Shown here one piece after another: positions 1 through 11,821 of a stretch of 64,000 bases of DNA (position 1 is the first letter of the stretch; every line of letters starts with the position of its first letter). Under the pieces are notes generated by a model. That model worked only from the letters and a program-made list of their open reading frames with translations. It did no database searches and was not told the origin of the DNA. Origin of the DNA: Lineus longissimus (Eukaryota; Nemertea; Pilidiophora; Heteronemertea; Lineidae); contig NC_088311.1 of NCBI RefSeq assembly GCF_910592395.1, positions 7,194,501-7,258,500 of the forward strand. The letters are read 5' to 3'. The translations under genes and the position numbers were made by a program.

Positions 1-1361
1 ATCATCCACGAAGATGGCCTATAAACAGCGTCTTAAAAGTCGTGACCAAAGGCGAACAATTTCGGTCCGGTTCCATTATGCAAGACCTGTCAATCTCTAG
101 TAATAGATAATTTCCTGTTGAAGCTGGGTGGTGCGCAGAACCTTGCGTTCGCTGGACTTTTTCTCCAGGTTTCTAAGATCTCTGTCACACCCTTGTTAAA
201 TCCGCGAACAAGCAACACATTAGTTAATTAGATCAAATTACGCCGCTTCATTCGCGAGCAGGATTTGAGCCAAATCGGAAATTTCCCTGCTAGTTGTTCC
301 GATGGCGGTCGAGTGTATCACAACCACCCCAGGCTATCTCTGTAGCGTACAATCTTGCACCAAAGGAAAAGGACAACCCTGTTTACTGTTAATCTTCCAC
401 AAAACATTATCCTTCTTCAGGCTTCAGCAGATTCAGGCCGCGTTGTCAGAGCCGTAGATCGGGGGGGGGGGCATGTAGGGGGCACCAAAACGCGTGTTCG
501 CTGAAGAAACATCTAAGGGGTGCATACTAACATCATTTGTTTTGACCGAAAAAGCTCAAAAACTTTGTTTCTAAGTGCTTAGAGGAGACAACATGTAATC
601 CTCTCACTAAATGAGAAACGAAGCAATTAGAAGTTGCTTTCGATCATCATTCTCTGTCATGAACTTCACAACAAACACTCCTTCTCATCTCGTGGATTCG
701 AAATATCAGCTTTGTTTTTCGAATTCTTTAACTGTTTCAGCGTTGTTTTTTTAAGACTTGTCGAGATTCGTGCAATCTTTTAATTTACTTCTTCTTTTCT
801 CCAAAAACTTGAGCATCCGGAACATTCAAATGCAGGATGTGTTCAGATTACCCGCTCCGCATGGACCCCGAAGGCATAAGGATTCGACATGCACGAACCG
901 CCTCCAGCCATGTCACGCGCCTTCAGCGTTCATGAAAAAATATACTGCATGTGACACTTAAAGGGGGACTACAGGCAGGAGCTAGGGAGTCAAATTGGTA
1001 CTCTTCATGTGATCAATATCTCAGCAGCGTTCGAGGACTGGGTCGGGATTAACTCAGCGCCGAATATATTCGATGTATAAGTGTGAATAGTTTGGTGTTA
1101 ACATCAGATGGAAGAGACCCCAACTGGCGAATTCGTGTGACTTAATTTGACCTACCTAGAGTTTCCCCTTAACACATAAAGAGGACGATATATGGCCAAG
1201 TTGGGGTTGGGTTGGGCTGCAGACAGGCCACGGCCGTCAATAGGTCAGAGATTATTGCGCATATGATAGAAACCTTTGTTCCACTAAGTCATTTACAACT
1301 TCAACATGAGAAAATGAAACTAACTCTTTGGTTGTTTTATGGCAAAAGCGAATAACATAGG
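1..1361. other. Intergenic DNA, no gene seen
   Basis: No reading frame here looks like a conserved protein; the short frames lack recognisable domains and plausible splice sites. The stretch holds an 11-base G run at 461-471 and a TTAA-flanked MITE at 962-1168. Its right end lies just beyond the polyadenylation signal of the ANKRD66-like gene. Confidence 0.6.
962..1168. mobile_element. TTAA-flanked MITE (family member 1)
   Basis: The element starts AAGGGGGACTAC and ends GTTTCCCC, imperfect terminal inverted repeats, and is flanked by TTAA at 958-961 and 1169-1172. A related copy lies at 33458-33760. They share the terminal GGGGGACTAC and an internal stretch, so this is a family and not a chance palindrome. 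TTAA target duplication is characteristic of piggyBac-type transposases; that assignment is inference because no transposase is present. Confidence 0.45.
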
Positions 1362-1367
1362 TTTATT
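1362..1367 (-). terminator. Polyadenylation signal of the ANKRD66-like gene
   Basis: AATAAA on the minus strand, about 340 bases past the stop codon of the ANKRD66-like gene. Confidence 0.5.
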
Positions 1368-1702
1368 CAACACAACTAAAGTATGTCATATATTTACACA
1401 GCGTAGCTGATTGACCAAGAATTCACAAACAATACATCATTGGACTGGATCGATGGTTCAGCGGTGTGGTAGTGAAATATACAATCCATGAGACATATTC
1501 CTTATCACACTCCTCTTGTATTTCTTTAGAGAAAACAAATAAAAACAATGAAAGATGGCACAGACATTAGAAAACAACTATGTTATACCAAAGGCGTCTT
1601 TAATGGCGTCTTCACTCGTCATATTTGGAAAGACAACACTTAAATGTCTGAAGAGTGTACTTAAAAAACACTGTAGATTCAAACACGACGGTAGATCCAT
1701 GG

Positions 1703-2879
1703 TCATGCCAGTTCGTCAGGTGGTTCGATATCGGAGTCATCAGATTCTGGGGGTAGATCTTTGGTAGATCGCCGACGTATCTCCTCTTCCTCCGCCCTGA
1801 AACGATAGAACAAGATCTCGGGATAGTTAGATAAAGCTAGACCTTGTTAACCACGAAATTTTCATTTGACATGAGAGTATAGAATACTACATCCTCATGT
1901 TATAGCCAAGGTCATAACAATTAATGGTCACTTCACTAGTTTCTCTAAATATAAAAACCTTCTATTAGTTTGCACAGTCATGTACGACCGTGTTATTCCA
2001 TCTAATCCTTCTTGTGAGCGATATAAAAGATTTGGTGGTCATGATTCGTTCTCACCAGTAGAATTGGCATTTCAAAAAGGCTAGCCATATCTAAGCAGGG
2101 ACAGCCGCACTTACGCTAGCAGATACTTGACACACTCAACATGTCCATAAGTCTCTGCGATATGCCTGGGCCTCTCTCCAAACTTGTCCTTCTTCATGAT
2201 CGAGACATGAGCATTGTGAAGGGCTCGCAGCACCGTCAACCGGCCGGCCTCCGCAGCGCAGTGCGCTGGGGTCCATCCGCCAGACATCCGCGCTGTGCCA
2301 TTGGCACCGTAGTCCAGGAGTAACCGGATGCATTCAACAAAGCCTGGAAGAAGTGATGAGATTGTTATGCTGAGGGAATGGAAGTCATACACAACGGGCC
2401 TGGTGGGGTCTTTTCCGCTACGGTACATATTCATTATTCATAAGGGCAACTTTCCCGGGTCTTACATTTCATCAGCCGAAAAACGCAGTGGGAATGCTTC
2501 TACATACGCCTTTTTTTCACATCAGCGGCAGTATGGGAAACAGTTAGCGCTTAAAGGTGTCAGTATAGTCAAAGGGTCGTGGAATCGGACCCCATGCAGT
2601 CTGACCGCCGCTTTGTTTTCTTCTGCAGTTAGTACTCTGACAAGGGATGCTTACTACCTACTACTTGGAGCAGGTCCGACCTGGATATCACAGCGTTCCT
2701 CCGTGGAACATTCGGGCATCATATCTCAACTCACCTTTGGTCGCAGCCCAGTGTAAGGCTGTGCGACTCCCCCACTCTACGTCACGAAGATTGGCGTCAA
2801 ATTTGCCACTCCTCAAGTACTGCTCCAAGGAATCCTGGTCCCCTACCGCTGCTGCTTCGTGTAACTCTAGTCCAGCCAT
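1703..2879 (-). CDS. ANKRD66: Ankyrin repeat domain-containing protein 66-like
   Basis: Small ankyrin-repeat protein of 155 residues in three exons: 2735-2879, 2115-2343 and 1703-1796. All junctions are GT-AG and the frame closes exactly (468 nt with stop). The first exon starts MAGLELHEAAAVGD and carries RDVEWGSRTALHWAATKG. The second carries GWTPAHCAAEAG and the HIAETYGH helix, giving about three ankyrin repeats. The last exon is acidic (EEEEIRRR and then SDDSDIEPPDEL). The DV.W..RT.LHWAA.KG block followed by GWTPAH.AAE matches human ANKRD66 as I recall it, and the length is similar. Ankyrin repeats bind proteins; the partner and process are not known to me. It is separated by about 2.4 kb from the end of NF-YC on the same strand and has no obvious link to it. 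The start codon is the first ATG of the domain-bearing frame. Confidence 0.85.
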
Positions 2880-4229
2880 GCTGGTCGTTGCTCTAGAACA
2901 ACATCAAACTGAAAATAAGAGCTGTGATGTATCTGGACAATGTTCAGTCCAAAACTTAAGGATGAAAGTGTCAGCCTTATTTCATGAAATCGTGTCAAAT
3001 GATATCTACTTGTAGTAAACGTTATGCGACAATACCTGGAATGCCAAGCCGTTTTTAGAGTGCTTGGAGAACCCCAAAGGGACTTGCAAAATGGTTTGTT
3101 CCCGGGAGCCGTTAATCCACAGGCCTACGTTTAGCCTGTAGTGCAATGTGTGTATTGGCCTCCAACTATTGACAAGCCTTGTCGCAGGACTAACCGTTGA
3201 TCTGTCACCAAGCATAGTGGAAAAGGGGGAACAGGACTTTTTATGGAGGGAGAAACCCTTGGGCATTAGCTCGGTAACAAGACCTGAAACCAATCAATAT
3301 ATCATAATATAGAAATCACATACCTGAAATTTTCCCTCGTTCGTTCATAGCAAATGAATGGTTTGTATCTGCGCCATTATGCTATTGATTGTGTGTACAT
3401 GACTAGTGAATAAGTAAGACCCACGGCCTTTCGTTTCACAAAAGCGGTTATTTATGACGTCTACTATTGATAAGCTTCATGGAAACGTACAGTTATCAGA
3501 GATTTTACATTGGAAATTCTCTTAGGCACGGTTATTTCATGGCAATGTGCTCGATTCCCTTATCTATTAATTGAACAGTTGACATGTGCCACGTTTATGT
3601 TGCTAGGTTGCCATGGAGAGCTAATCGTTAAAATGATTTGATTAGTACGCGGAAGATGGCGCCTATACGAAAGTGCCAAGTAGCAGATTCGCGATGATAG
3701 GCATTTTGTCAGTTTGTTGATGGAACAAGGGAAAAAGACCATGTTTTAAGTACGGACTTTTGAGAATTAAGTTAAATCACTTGGAACAAATGGTAGACCG
3801 GTTGTCTTCTGTTGTTTAAGAATTCTGGTCTATTGTAATGGGGCTCACGTTCGATGTTTGACTTGAATTACTATCACACCGGCTTAAGGATCTATCCATA
3901 GTGGAATAAAATAAACTCATTTTACGGTCACATCCCCGCTGTGCGCACCGGGACAACCAAAGGAATAGCCCATTCTTATGGGGATAAAGCCCAATTTATT
4001 GGCAGTAGACTACACAGGCCTATGTCCCAGCTTATTCAGACGACTATTATTCCAATAAATCCAATATTGCTAAACCATGTCCTCACTTTTCAATTCCCTC
4101 AGGTCATGTGTCATAGACCGCGAGATGTATCACAGGTTTTATCTCAAGACATCTCCAGGCCAATTGACGTTTTAAACGTGAGGACAACTCCAGACAATTA
4201 AAGACATTTTAGAACTTCGAACACTTCCG
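2880..4229. other. Intergenic DNA upstream of ANKRD66-like gene
   Basis: No supported gene. The reading frames here show no conserved domain. It should contain the promoter of the ANKRD66-like gene next to 2879, but I see no clear TATA or initiator element. Confidence 0.5.
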
Positions 4230-5160
4230 AACTGGACGTCTTATGACTTAGCACAACTTTATCTCAACAGAATTTGGGACACTTCCAGACAGCAGATCAC
4301 AAAACACTTGGCAACTAGTTGTAGAACTTGCGACACAACCAGACGTTTTCAGACTTCCTACACCACTATATATTAAAGACAGCATTACAGATCTGGAGAA
4401 TACCTCCTACAAAGACGTTTCAGCACAAGAAAACAGACAATACGTTTCTGAGTTATTGGAGAATACTTCCAGACATTCCAGAACTGGGCACACCTGAAGA
4501 TACGAGCCACCATATAAGCCAGCGTTACAGATCTAGAGAACACCTCCTGTCAAGACGTTTCAGAACTCTAGGACATTCCCAGACAATGCATTTCAGGGCT
4601 GGAGAATACCTCCAGACATTTCAGAACTGGAGACACCTCTAGACAGGACATTGGGACACTTCCAGACATTCTAGGACTGGGGACAGTCCCAGACAATGCA
4701 TTTCAGGGCTGGAGAATACCTCCAGATCTTTCAGAACTGGAGATACCTCCAGACAGGAGAGTTGGTGATATGAATAAAGACTAGCATATGCTTTTACTTC
4801 AATTTTGTACAGAAAGGCCTAGTGTAAATGTACATGGAGTTTTAGATAAAAGCATTCGCTAGTCTTTATTCACATCACCCATTGGGACACTTGCAGACAT
4901 TCCATAACTGGGGACAGTGCCAGACACTAGGCGTTTCAGAACGGGGAACAACGACATTCCATAACTGGGGACGATGCTAGACAAGGCATTTGAAGAGTGG
5001 GAACACCTCTAAACAAGACATTGCAGAACTAGAAGACAACTCGAGACGTTTAAGAACCTTAGACACCGCCAGATATGTTTCAGAAGAGGACACAGCCACA
5101 TGGTTCAAGACTGGGGACACCTCCAGACAATATGTTACAGAACTAGGTACACAAACAGAC
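4230..5160. repeat. Degenerate minisatellite, unit about 27-30 bp
   Basis: Repeated degenerate units of the type TTCAGAACTGGAGACACCTC followed by CAGACA recur across about 900 bases. Copies are clearest at 4560-4760 and 4880-5140. The array is interrupted at 4762-4881 by a MITE. Short open frames on both strands are products of the repeat. I do not see selection for coding. Confidence 0.75.
4762..4881. mobile_element. Short MITE with near-perfect terminal inverted repeats
   Basis: The left end GGTGATATGAATAAAGACT continues into AGCATATGCTTTTA, and the right end is its inverted near-copy (AAGCATTCGCTAGTCTTTATT then CACATCACC). The two ends form arms of about 35 bases round a short centre. It sits inside the minisatellite. 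A second family member in reverse orientation is at 61027-61147 and shares the arms and the centre (TGTACATTTACACTAG). Confidence 0.75.
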
Positions 5161-5272
5161 AAAACAATGTAACATAACTAAATTTTTTAAAATAATAATG
5201 TGAAGACAAATCAAGATGAGTAATAGCAAAATATAGCAATTCAATGCAAAAAAACAAGTCTTTAAAAAAAAG

Positions 5273-5278
5273 TTTATT
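5273..5278 (-). terminator. Polyadenylation signal of NF-YC
   Basis: AATAAA on the minus strand about 325 bases past the NF-YC stop codon. The intervening DNA would be the 3' UTR. Confidence 0.6.
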
Positions 5279-5602
5279 GTGTATAAATACGACCGAATAG
5301 TACAATTTTCAAAATACAAAATGCACTTGAAAACATACATGAGATATTTACATAATGGTGAAACAGGCAAAGTTTGGTTCTGAAGATTTTTTACCAGGCA
5401 CAACACAAACAAACAAGAAATGTTGAAACTTTCCTTTCCTCTTCTCTCCGGTAGCGAAATAAACTGGCCACTAATCAACATTCAGTAAAACGGACGAAAC
5501 AGTTCGTTCTGCATTCTACAACCCTGAATAAATGAATTCCAAGTGGCGCATGCCCTTTTGAGTTCTTCTTGTCTTCACTTCTGCTTTGTCTGTCTCCTCA
5601 TG

Positions 5603-8600
5603 TTATTGCGGAGCCTCCTGTTCCACCCCTGACTGTTCTTCCTCTCCCACTTGCTGTATGTAGATCTGCTGGCCAGTCTGCTGACTCATGGTGGTAGGCA
5701 TCTGGATCTGGTAGACAGGCTGAAGACAAAATAAGAGATTTATCATTTAACGGCTTGATCCAAAAATGTATTTAAAAGGGGGTATAACACCAAGTAAAAA
5801 CCGACCTCTTCATGGTTATGTACAAACCCGAAAATACGCATGTCAAAGTGAGCGCCATAGATCCCTGCCAACTGAAAGAACTATATTACAAAACATGTTC
5901 GAACCTGCTGTTGCTGGAACTGCTGTAATGCTTGTTCTGTCTGTTGCTGTTGTGCCACTGAGACCGTCTGCTGCTGGTTGCCTGCCTGTAATATAATCGG
6001 CTGATTGGTTCCCTTCCCCTGCATGTGCAGTTGGATGGCCTGCAGCTGGGATGGCGTCAACTGGATCTGAAACACCAGGAATTACTGGAATAGTTTTGCT
6101 TGATTTATTAAAAGCTATCCTGTGACGCCCAGGTGCCTCAGTTATCTCAAAGCTGGAGCAGGGCACATCTATAGGCCCGCTTGGCTATGCAGACGTCATG
6201 ATACTATTGTAGCTCAAGACACGCCTGTGTTGATAGAGTGGAAAGGGCATTTCAAGGTGAATCAAGACATCTTGATCTCATTTTTCGTCTTGATTTTATT
6301 CATCGACGAGTACAGGTGCTTTGGGTCTCTTGGTGGTCAAATTATAGTCATCCATGTTTTTTGGTCAACCTGTATAAGAAATCAAAACTTAGTGGAGAAT
6401 GCTTAGTGGTGCACTTCACATGTGTCTCACTTACAGGTATATTTTGTACTTCTCCAGTACTCGAGACAACCTGCTGAAACACTGGTGCACTTGCTTGCTG
6501 CTGGGCCACAGTTTGAGTTGGCTGCGTAACCTGTGTTGTCTGGGCCTGCGAAACCTGCTGTTGGGGTGCCTGAATCTGAATCACCTGGGGCTGCTGTTGC
6601 TGGGCGTCACCGCCAGCAGGCTGTGAGAAGGAAGACGGAATAGGTTAAAATAGCTGCCAACACTAAATAAAATACCCTTAATAGTAATTTCTAACCAATG
6701 TCACCTAAAAAACAGTAGTTTTCAAAGCATTTCACTATTTTACAATTAATTATCTGTGGTCTAAAATTCAGTCACAATATCAAAGTGCTACAGTTACATT
6801 TTGACTGACTTCTTATTCACATCGAAAAAAAATTCAGGTTGGGACTTTTTTAAAACTTACATTAGCTAAAGTTATGGCTTGCGGTACCTGACCAGCCACC
6901 TGTATCGGAACTTGGAAATTAGGCTGTCCTGAAATGAAGAGAAGATGGCATGTCATCTCTGAAATTCTTTGGGCTCGAAAGAAGTTGTTTTTTGTGCCAG
7001 TGACATCATCAACAGCAGGTTTGCACAAAAGTTTGGGTTGGGTCTCTTGGAATCGATTCAAAGATTTGTCTTATCCTTGTGTACCTTGGACCTGTATAGC
7101 CTGTTGTGTTGGCTGCTGTGTCGTTGCTGTAGTGGCAGTGGTCTGTTGTTGCTGGGCAGCCTGGTGCTGTTGGGCAAGTTGGAAGTAATATTGCACTTGT
7201 TCTGGGAGCATTGCCGCACGCGGTGCCTCCTCCTAGGCAAAATAGGAAAAAGGAGCTATACAATAAAATCTTGAGACGTTACAATATTTGACTGCATCCA
7301 TGCATCACTGATTTATGAGCTGCAACAAAATCTTACAGTACACACCCTATGGAATCAGCAGCAGCCTCTCCCAAGCATCTCCCACACCTCTGAGCAAATC
7401 CATTCTCAGACTAAAGGCCACCCCTAAGCAAGGCCCTAGTAAGAACCATCAATCCAACTTAAAGCTTCCTCACTGTGGTGACGTGAGGCTATGCCAGGAC
7501 ACCCAAGGAGTTATGTTCATGCTTTCAAACCAATGCCGCATCATTATTCTTCTCTTTCCTGGTACGCACCTATAGCTGTCAAATCTAGGCAATGTGTTAT
7601 GCTTATATAACACATATGTTTTGGAATCTAAAAACTTACTGCTCTTTTTGGAGGTTTCAATTCATCTCGTGGCACAATGTCGATGAGGAAATCAAACTGA
7701 TCGTATTTTGTGATGGCCATGGCAATGTCGTTTCTCTGTAAATATAGAATTATTTGTAGTTGAGCTTTAATTTCAAAATATGATTGAATTCGTACAATAT
7801 TTCACTCCTCTTTGCCTCTTATGGAACGAAATTACTAAATGGGAAAAACAGAACAGTACCTGTAACGTCCGGCGTTTGTTGTCTTCCGTATGCACCCATG
7901 CCCGCAGTGATAACTCGCTGATGAATATTTCGGCTGCCTTTGCAAACAGTACTGGAGCCTCTGCGCTTATCATCTGAAAATAACAATGGCAACATGAACA
8001 GTTGAAAGGTTCACAACAAAAACATTTCACAAATAAATCTGAGGAGAGTTTCAAAAGCTTGTCAATGGTGCATAAAAATCAAGAACCTAGTCCAGTTTAT
8101 TTTCAGGCATGCTTTATGCAGCAGTCAATGTGAATTCTTCCCCCCTCCCCCTGCCATCAGTCAGGGGTCAATTTCAAATTGATAGTGCCCTGAGGTGCTG
8201 CATATTTTTCCTCTGTTGATTTCCTGGCAACCTTGCAGAAAGATATGAACAGTTTGCGGAAAATTTTGATGGCCTTCCGAGCATGACTGACGGATCAGTG
8301 CAAATTGATTATTAATATTAAACCACTATGGCACTAAATCATAAAATTACGGCACTATTCATATACATAAAATTTGACATTTTTCTAGCCAAGATTAATT
8401 TATACACACCTTCACATCTTCATCCAGTTTCATGATCTTTTTTATGCGGGCAAGCGGCAATTCCTGGGTCTTGAAGTCACCCTAAAAACAGCGCAGATAG
8501 AAACAAATCTTTTACTATTGCACGATTCAACTACTGTACTCTTTTCCAATGGGGTGTCTGGCTTAATGCACTGGGCACAAGAATCAAGAAACCTCAACTT

Positions 8601-8904
8601 TACGTCTCATTCGAAGGATGAAGCAGTTTAAGTGTCTTCCTCAAAGACACTGAGACAAAAAAGCAGTGATCCTTCCGAGAGACGAAACCCCTGACCGTCT
8701 CCTGATTATGATTATTGGGCTCTAGTCTAACTCTAACTTAAATTCACTGTGCCACTGATTTTCCCTGGACAAACTACTTACAGTTTGTAACTTTCTGATC
8801 TCCTCTGTCACCATTGGCCAGAACGAATTGAGTAGCTGTGCTGCCTCAGATGGTTGGGCCGCCACCGCAGTCGCTCCTACTGGTGGCGGAAAGCTTGGGT
8901 CAGC
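5603..8904 (-). CDS. NFYC: Nuclear transcription factor Y subunit gamma (CCAAT-binding), 5' end missing
   Basis: NF-YC pairs with NF-YB through a histone fold and, with NF-YA, binds CCAAT boxes in promoters; it acts in the nucleus. Exons on the minus strand: 8782-8904, 8410-8481, 7860-7973, 7640-7735, 7085-7232, 6861-6928, 6435-6620, 5905-6066 and 5603-5719. All junctions keep frame, giving about 360 residues. The histone fold is nearly identical to other animals: [60 protein letters not shown] and then [18 protein letters not shown]. The rest is the Gln-rich activation region ([10 protein letters not shown] and many QQ tracts). The exon at 8782 begins GCTGACCC after a weak acceptor. An in-frame stop lies farther upstream, so the initiating exon must be upstream; I could not identify it. 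A YY1-like ATGGCGG at 10134-10140 could mark the promoter (inference). Confidence 0.93.
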
Positions 8905-11288
8905 CTGTAACCCCTCCAGTTTGAATGTCTGTTACTCACACCTGGAAAGAGCAGAGGGTACGTTTTTTACTCGATCGATGTGATACTGATAGCCAACAAG
9001 TGGTAACGGGTAGCCTTTTTAAAACTAAGACTAAGTTATTGTATTTATCATGGTACAGTAACTAACTTCAACACAGAATATGGCACAGGCGCTTAATTTT
9101 AATTTTTAAGGGGGGCGCACTATGACCAAGTCCTTGAGTGAAGCCTTGACTTTTCATATTACTAATACCGTATTTTGCTGCGTATAAAACGCACCGGGGT
9201 ATAAAGCGCACCCATTGAGTCCGTAGACAAAATCCAGACATAAGGCGCACCTACGTATAACACGCAGTACATTTTACATACTACAGGTATACACAATGTA
9301 CCGGGTATACTGAGCCTCGCTTTGATGTTAAATCATGGCGGCACACGATCAGCTGATTTATCGATTTGGATTTATCTCGCATCTACGCTCTGAATATTGC
9401 CGCTAAGGACCCTCAAAAACATTTATAGAAGTAACTGAAATGATAATGAGGATACTAATATGTATTGCATACAGAACAGGCGAGTTAGCATCGGTGAACT
9501 ATGCAAAGTGCATCGATATTCCCGATTTTTCTTTCGTGCAAAAATATAAAATGCGCCGACTTGGTTGCGAGCCAAAAAAGCCGTCAAAAGAAATGAGTTG
9601 ATGGAAAAAATCTTGTGATCATTCGGTGGCTTCCTAGGGCTAGGCCATAGATAACACGCACCTTCGTATAACGCGCACCCCCCGATTTTAGGGCTTTCTT
9701 GGGTCAAAAAGCTGCGCCTTATACGCAGCAAAATACGGTAGTCTTTTTTCATCATTGAGTATTGACAACTAACTGTTGATAGGCCTACCGACGTACAACA
9801 TACATAACATGGTTGGTATGGTATCCCAATTTGACATCTAGACATGTCATCTCGACATGTCAGAAGTAGATAACTGGAAACAGAGTAACAATTTTCACGA
9901 CTTTCCTGATCAACCATGCACCAGCTTACATGGCAATTCTCAAAACCACCAATGAGAACAAAATAGCGAAACACAACAATGTACACGCATTTTTCGCACA
10001 ATCTGGTCTTAAATTGGCTAGCAAGACTATCTTCGTTGCAGAACGTAGATAACACAGTCCGGGGGTTGACGACAACTCATAGTTTACCTCATAAAATAGC
10101 AAAACAAAGCGGAAAAATGTCAAAAATTAAGGAAATGGCGGTGCTCCCTTAATTGAAATCGGGAAATACAGCAGAACATTACCGAGGTTTGCCGAGTGAA
10201 TCAATTGCAAGCCCTTCGGCGAATATTCGTGCATCTTCACCCACAATGTATGCACTGCAAATGTATGACTGCGCCGCGGATAGGGTCTAGGTTCTACCAG
10301 GATAGATAAACTTTTTTACAATTGCATTACATGTATTTCAAACATTCTACAAAGAAGAATATAATTTTAGAAGGTTTATTGCGGGGAACAAACAACATTT
10401 TATATATACATACAATATATATGTCAGTTCAAGATTGGGAAGTTTTTGTTATCACTTCTGCTACATTCTTGTATAAATTTAAGAAAGCCTTAATATGAAA
10501 AGTCAAAGACTTAGTGCCCCCCCCCCCCCTTTAGAGACTAAGTATTTTAAATGGACCATTGTACTGTACTCTACCTACTACTCGCTCCCTTTTCCATTAA
10601 TTTGAACTCAAGTGTTGTAAATAGCGATATTGTTGTATATTGCATGATGTATATAAATTTCAGCACATCGTGATGTTTTATTGCATCTTATATATTATTT
10701 CGGAGTTGTGGTATTTTGTAGCGCTAACTCCGACTTTATTAAGGGTCTGACTGTTATCATATGTGGCATGTATATTGCCAATGAGTGCCAAATCTGGACG
10801 GTACAATAAAATCTGCTGAAAATGTTTGGGAAAATGTGTTTTTGGAGGCAGATTTATTTGACCGTTAGCTACCGTTATTGACATCGTAGTTCTAACCAAT
10901 TTTAAGAGGTGGCAGCACCGCTCATCAAGGACAGCGTTGGCAGTTAATAGTTCATGGGCCACACACGTTTAATCATGTTGACGAACGTTGTTGACTGACA
11001 AACAAAAACAAAACTCAAAATTTATGCACCAGATGTTTAGCCTCAACTGAAATTTTTTACCACTTCAATGGTAATGAAAGTTGCAGCTGAAATTGAAATG
11101 CTTTCTGAATAACTTTATGCGTCATTGTAGTGCACTTAACTCCTATGTTGGTTTGCTGTAACCCGACCCTAGGTTTTGAGACAGGGTAGGCAGGTAGTCA
11201 AATATTTTTTTTTATCAACAGCCAAAAAAAACACCTCAAAAACCTCAAAGACCCTTCAAAAATCAATAAAAACTTTTAAAAAAATTTT
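8905..11288. other. Intergenic DNA / upstream region of NF-YC
   Basis: No supported coding exon. It should include the missing first exon and promoter of NF-YC. A TA-flanked MITE occupies 9168-9738, and a 13-base C run lies at 10517-10529. A 210-codon minus-strand frame at 9423-10055 runs across the right half of the MITE; it is Cys-rich, without a domain, and is not accepted. Confidence 0.5.
9168..9738. mobile_element. TA-flanked MITE with CCGTATTTTGCTGCGTATAA ends
   Basis: Terminal inverted repeats CCGTATTTTGCTGCGTATAA (left) and its inverse ending GCAAAATACGG (right), both flanked by the dinucleotide TA (9166-9167 and 9739-9740). Subterminal copies of GCGCACC-type motifs recur in both ends. 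TA target sites and this layout fit Tc1/mariner/pogo-type non-autonomous elements; no transposase is present. Confidence 0.7.
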
Positions 11289-11585
11289 TTGTTGTTGAAA
11301 AAACCTTTCGAGTCGGATGTAAATTTACCATTCATTTTGGAGAGAACCCAATTCCCACTTCGCATCTGCTACTGCATGACAATCAACAAAGCGCAAGGCC
11401 AGACGTTCGACAAAGTTGGAGTGTATCTTCCTCAACCTGTCTTCAGCCATGGACAGCTTTATGTTGCTTTTTCCCGAGCTCGCCGCTTCTCCAGCATCAC
11501 CGTTCAAATCACACCAACATCAAAACAAGGCTACCATAACAACAATGCCATAACCCAAAACATTGTGTATCAACAAGTACTATAA
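11289..11585 (+). pseudogene. Helitron Rep/helicase, C-terminal fragment of the PIF1-like helicase
   Basis: A 98-codon frame carries the last motifs of a superfamily 1 PIF1-like helicase: MTINKAQGQTFDKVGVYLP (motif V region) and HGQLYVAFSRAR (motif VI), then a stop. Everything N-terminal (Rep nuclease and helicase motifs I-IV) is missing, and the upstream A-rich DNA is unrelated, so this is a 5'-truncated relic. The Helitron 3' terminus follows 236 bases downstream. Such helicases move Helitrons by rolling-circle transposition. PIF1 of the host is unlikely because of the adjoining Helitron end. Confidence 0.8.
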
Positions 11586-11797
11586 ACAGAAAATACCCAA
11601 TACCTAATACGGACAAACAGACATTTACATCTGACCATAGACATATGTACACTACATCATTAGATGACTCACAAGGAAGACATACTCCAGGGACTTTTTC
11701 CTAACATTGATTTCTACCCTCACACTTTTCAAATATCCAGGTAAATGGCAAGTTGCCTGAAGGGAAACATATGGGATAAACCAGCTCACCCTCCATG

Positions 11798-11821
11798 CGC
11801 GCGGAGCGCGGGTTATGCTAG
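11798..11821 (+). mobile_element. Helitron 3' terminus: hairpin plus CTAG
   Basis: A stem CGCGC / GCGCG with a GGA loop (11798-11810) is followed 7 bases later by CTAG at 11818-11821 and a T. A GC-rich hairpin about 10 bases before a CTRR end inserted before T is the standard Helitron 3' terminus. It lies just downstream of a Helitron helicase fragment on the same strand, which supports both calls. Confidence 0.75.

Noticed and set aside
5143-5481. 112-codon minus-strand frame
   Set aside because: Lies in the NF-YC 3' UTR and the minisatellite, with low-complexity hydrophobic content.
9423-10055. 210-codon minus-strand open frame
   Set aside because: Cys-rich, without a recognisable domain. 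About half of it lies within a MITE and an overlapping frame runs alongside; probably chance.
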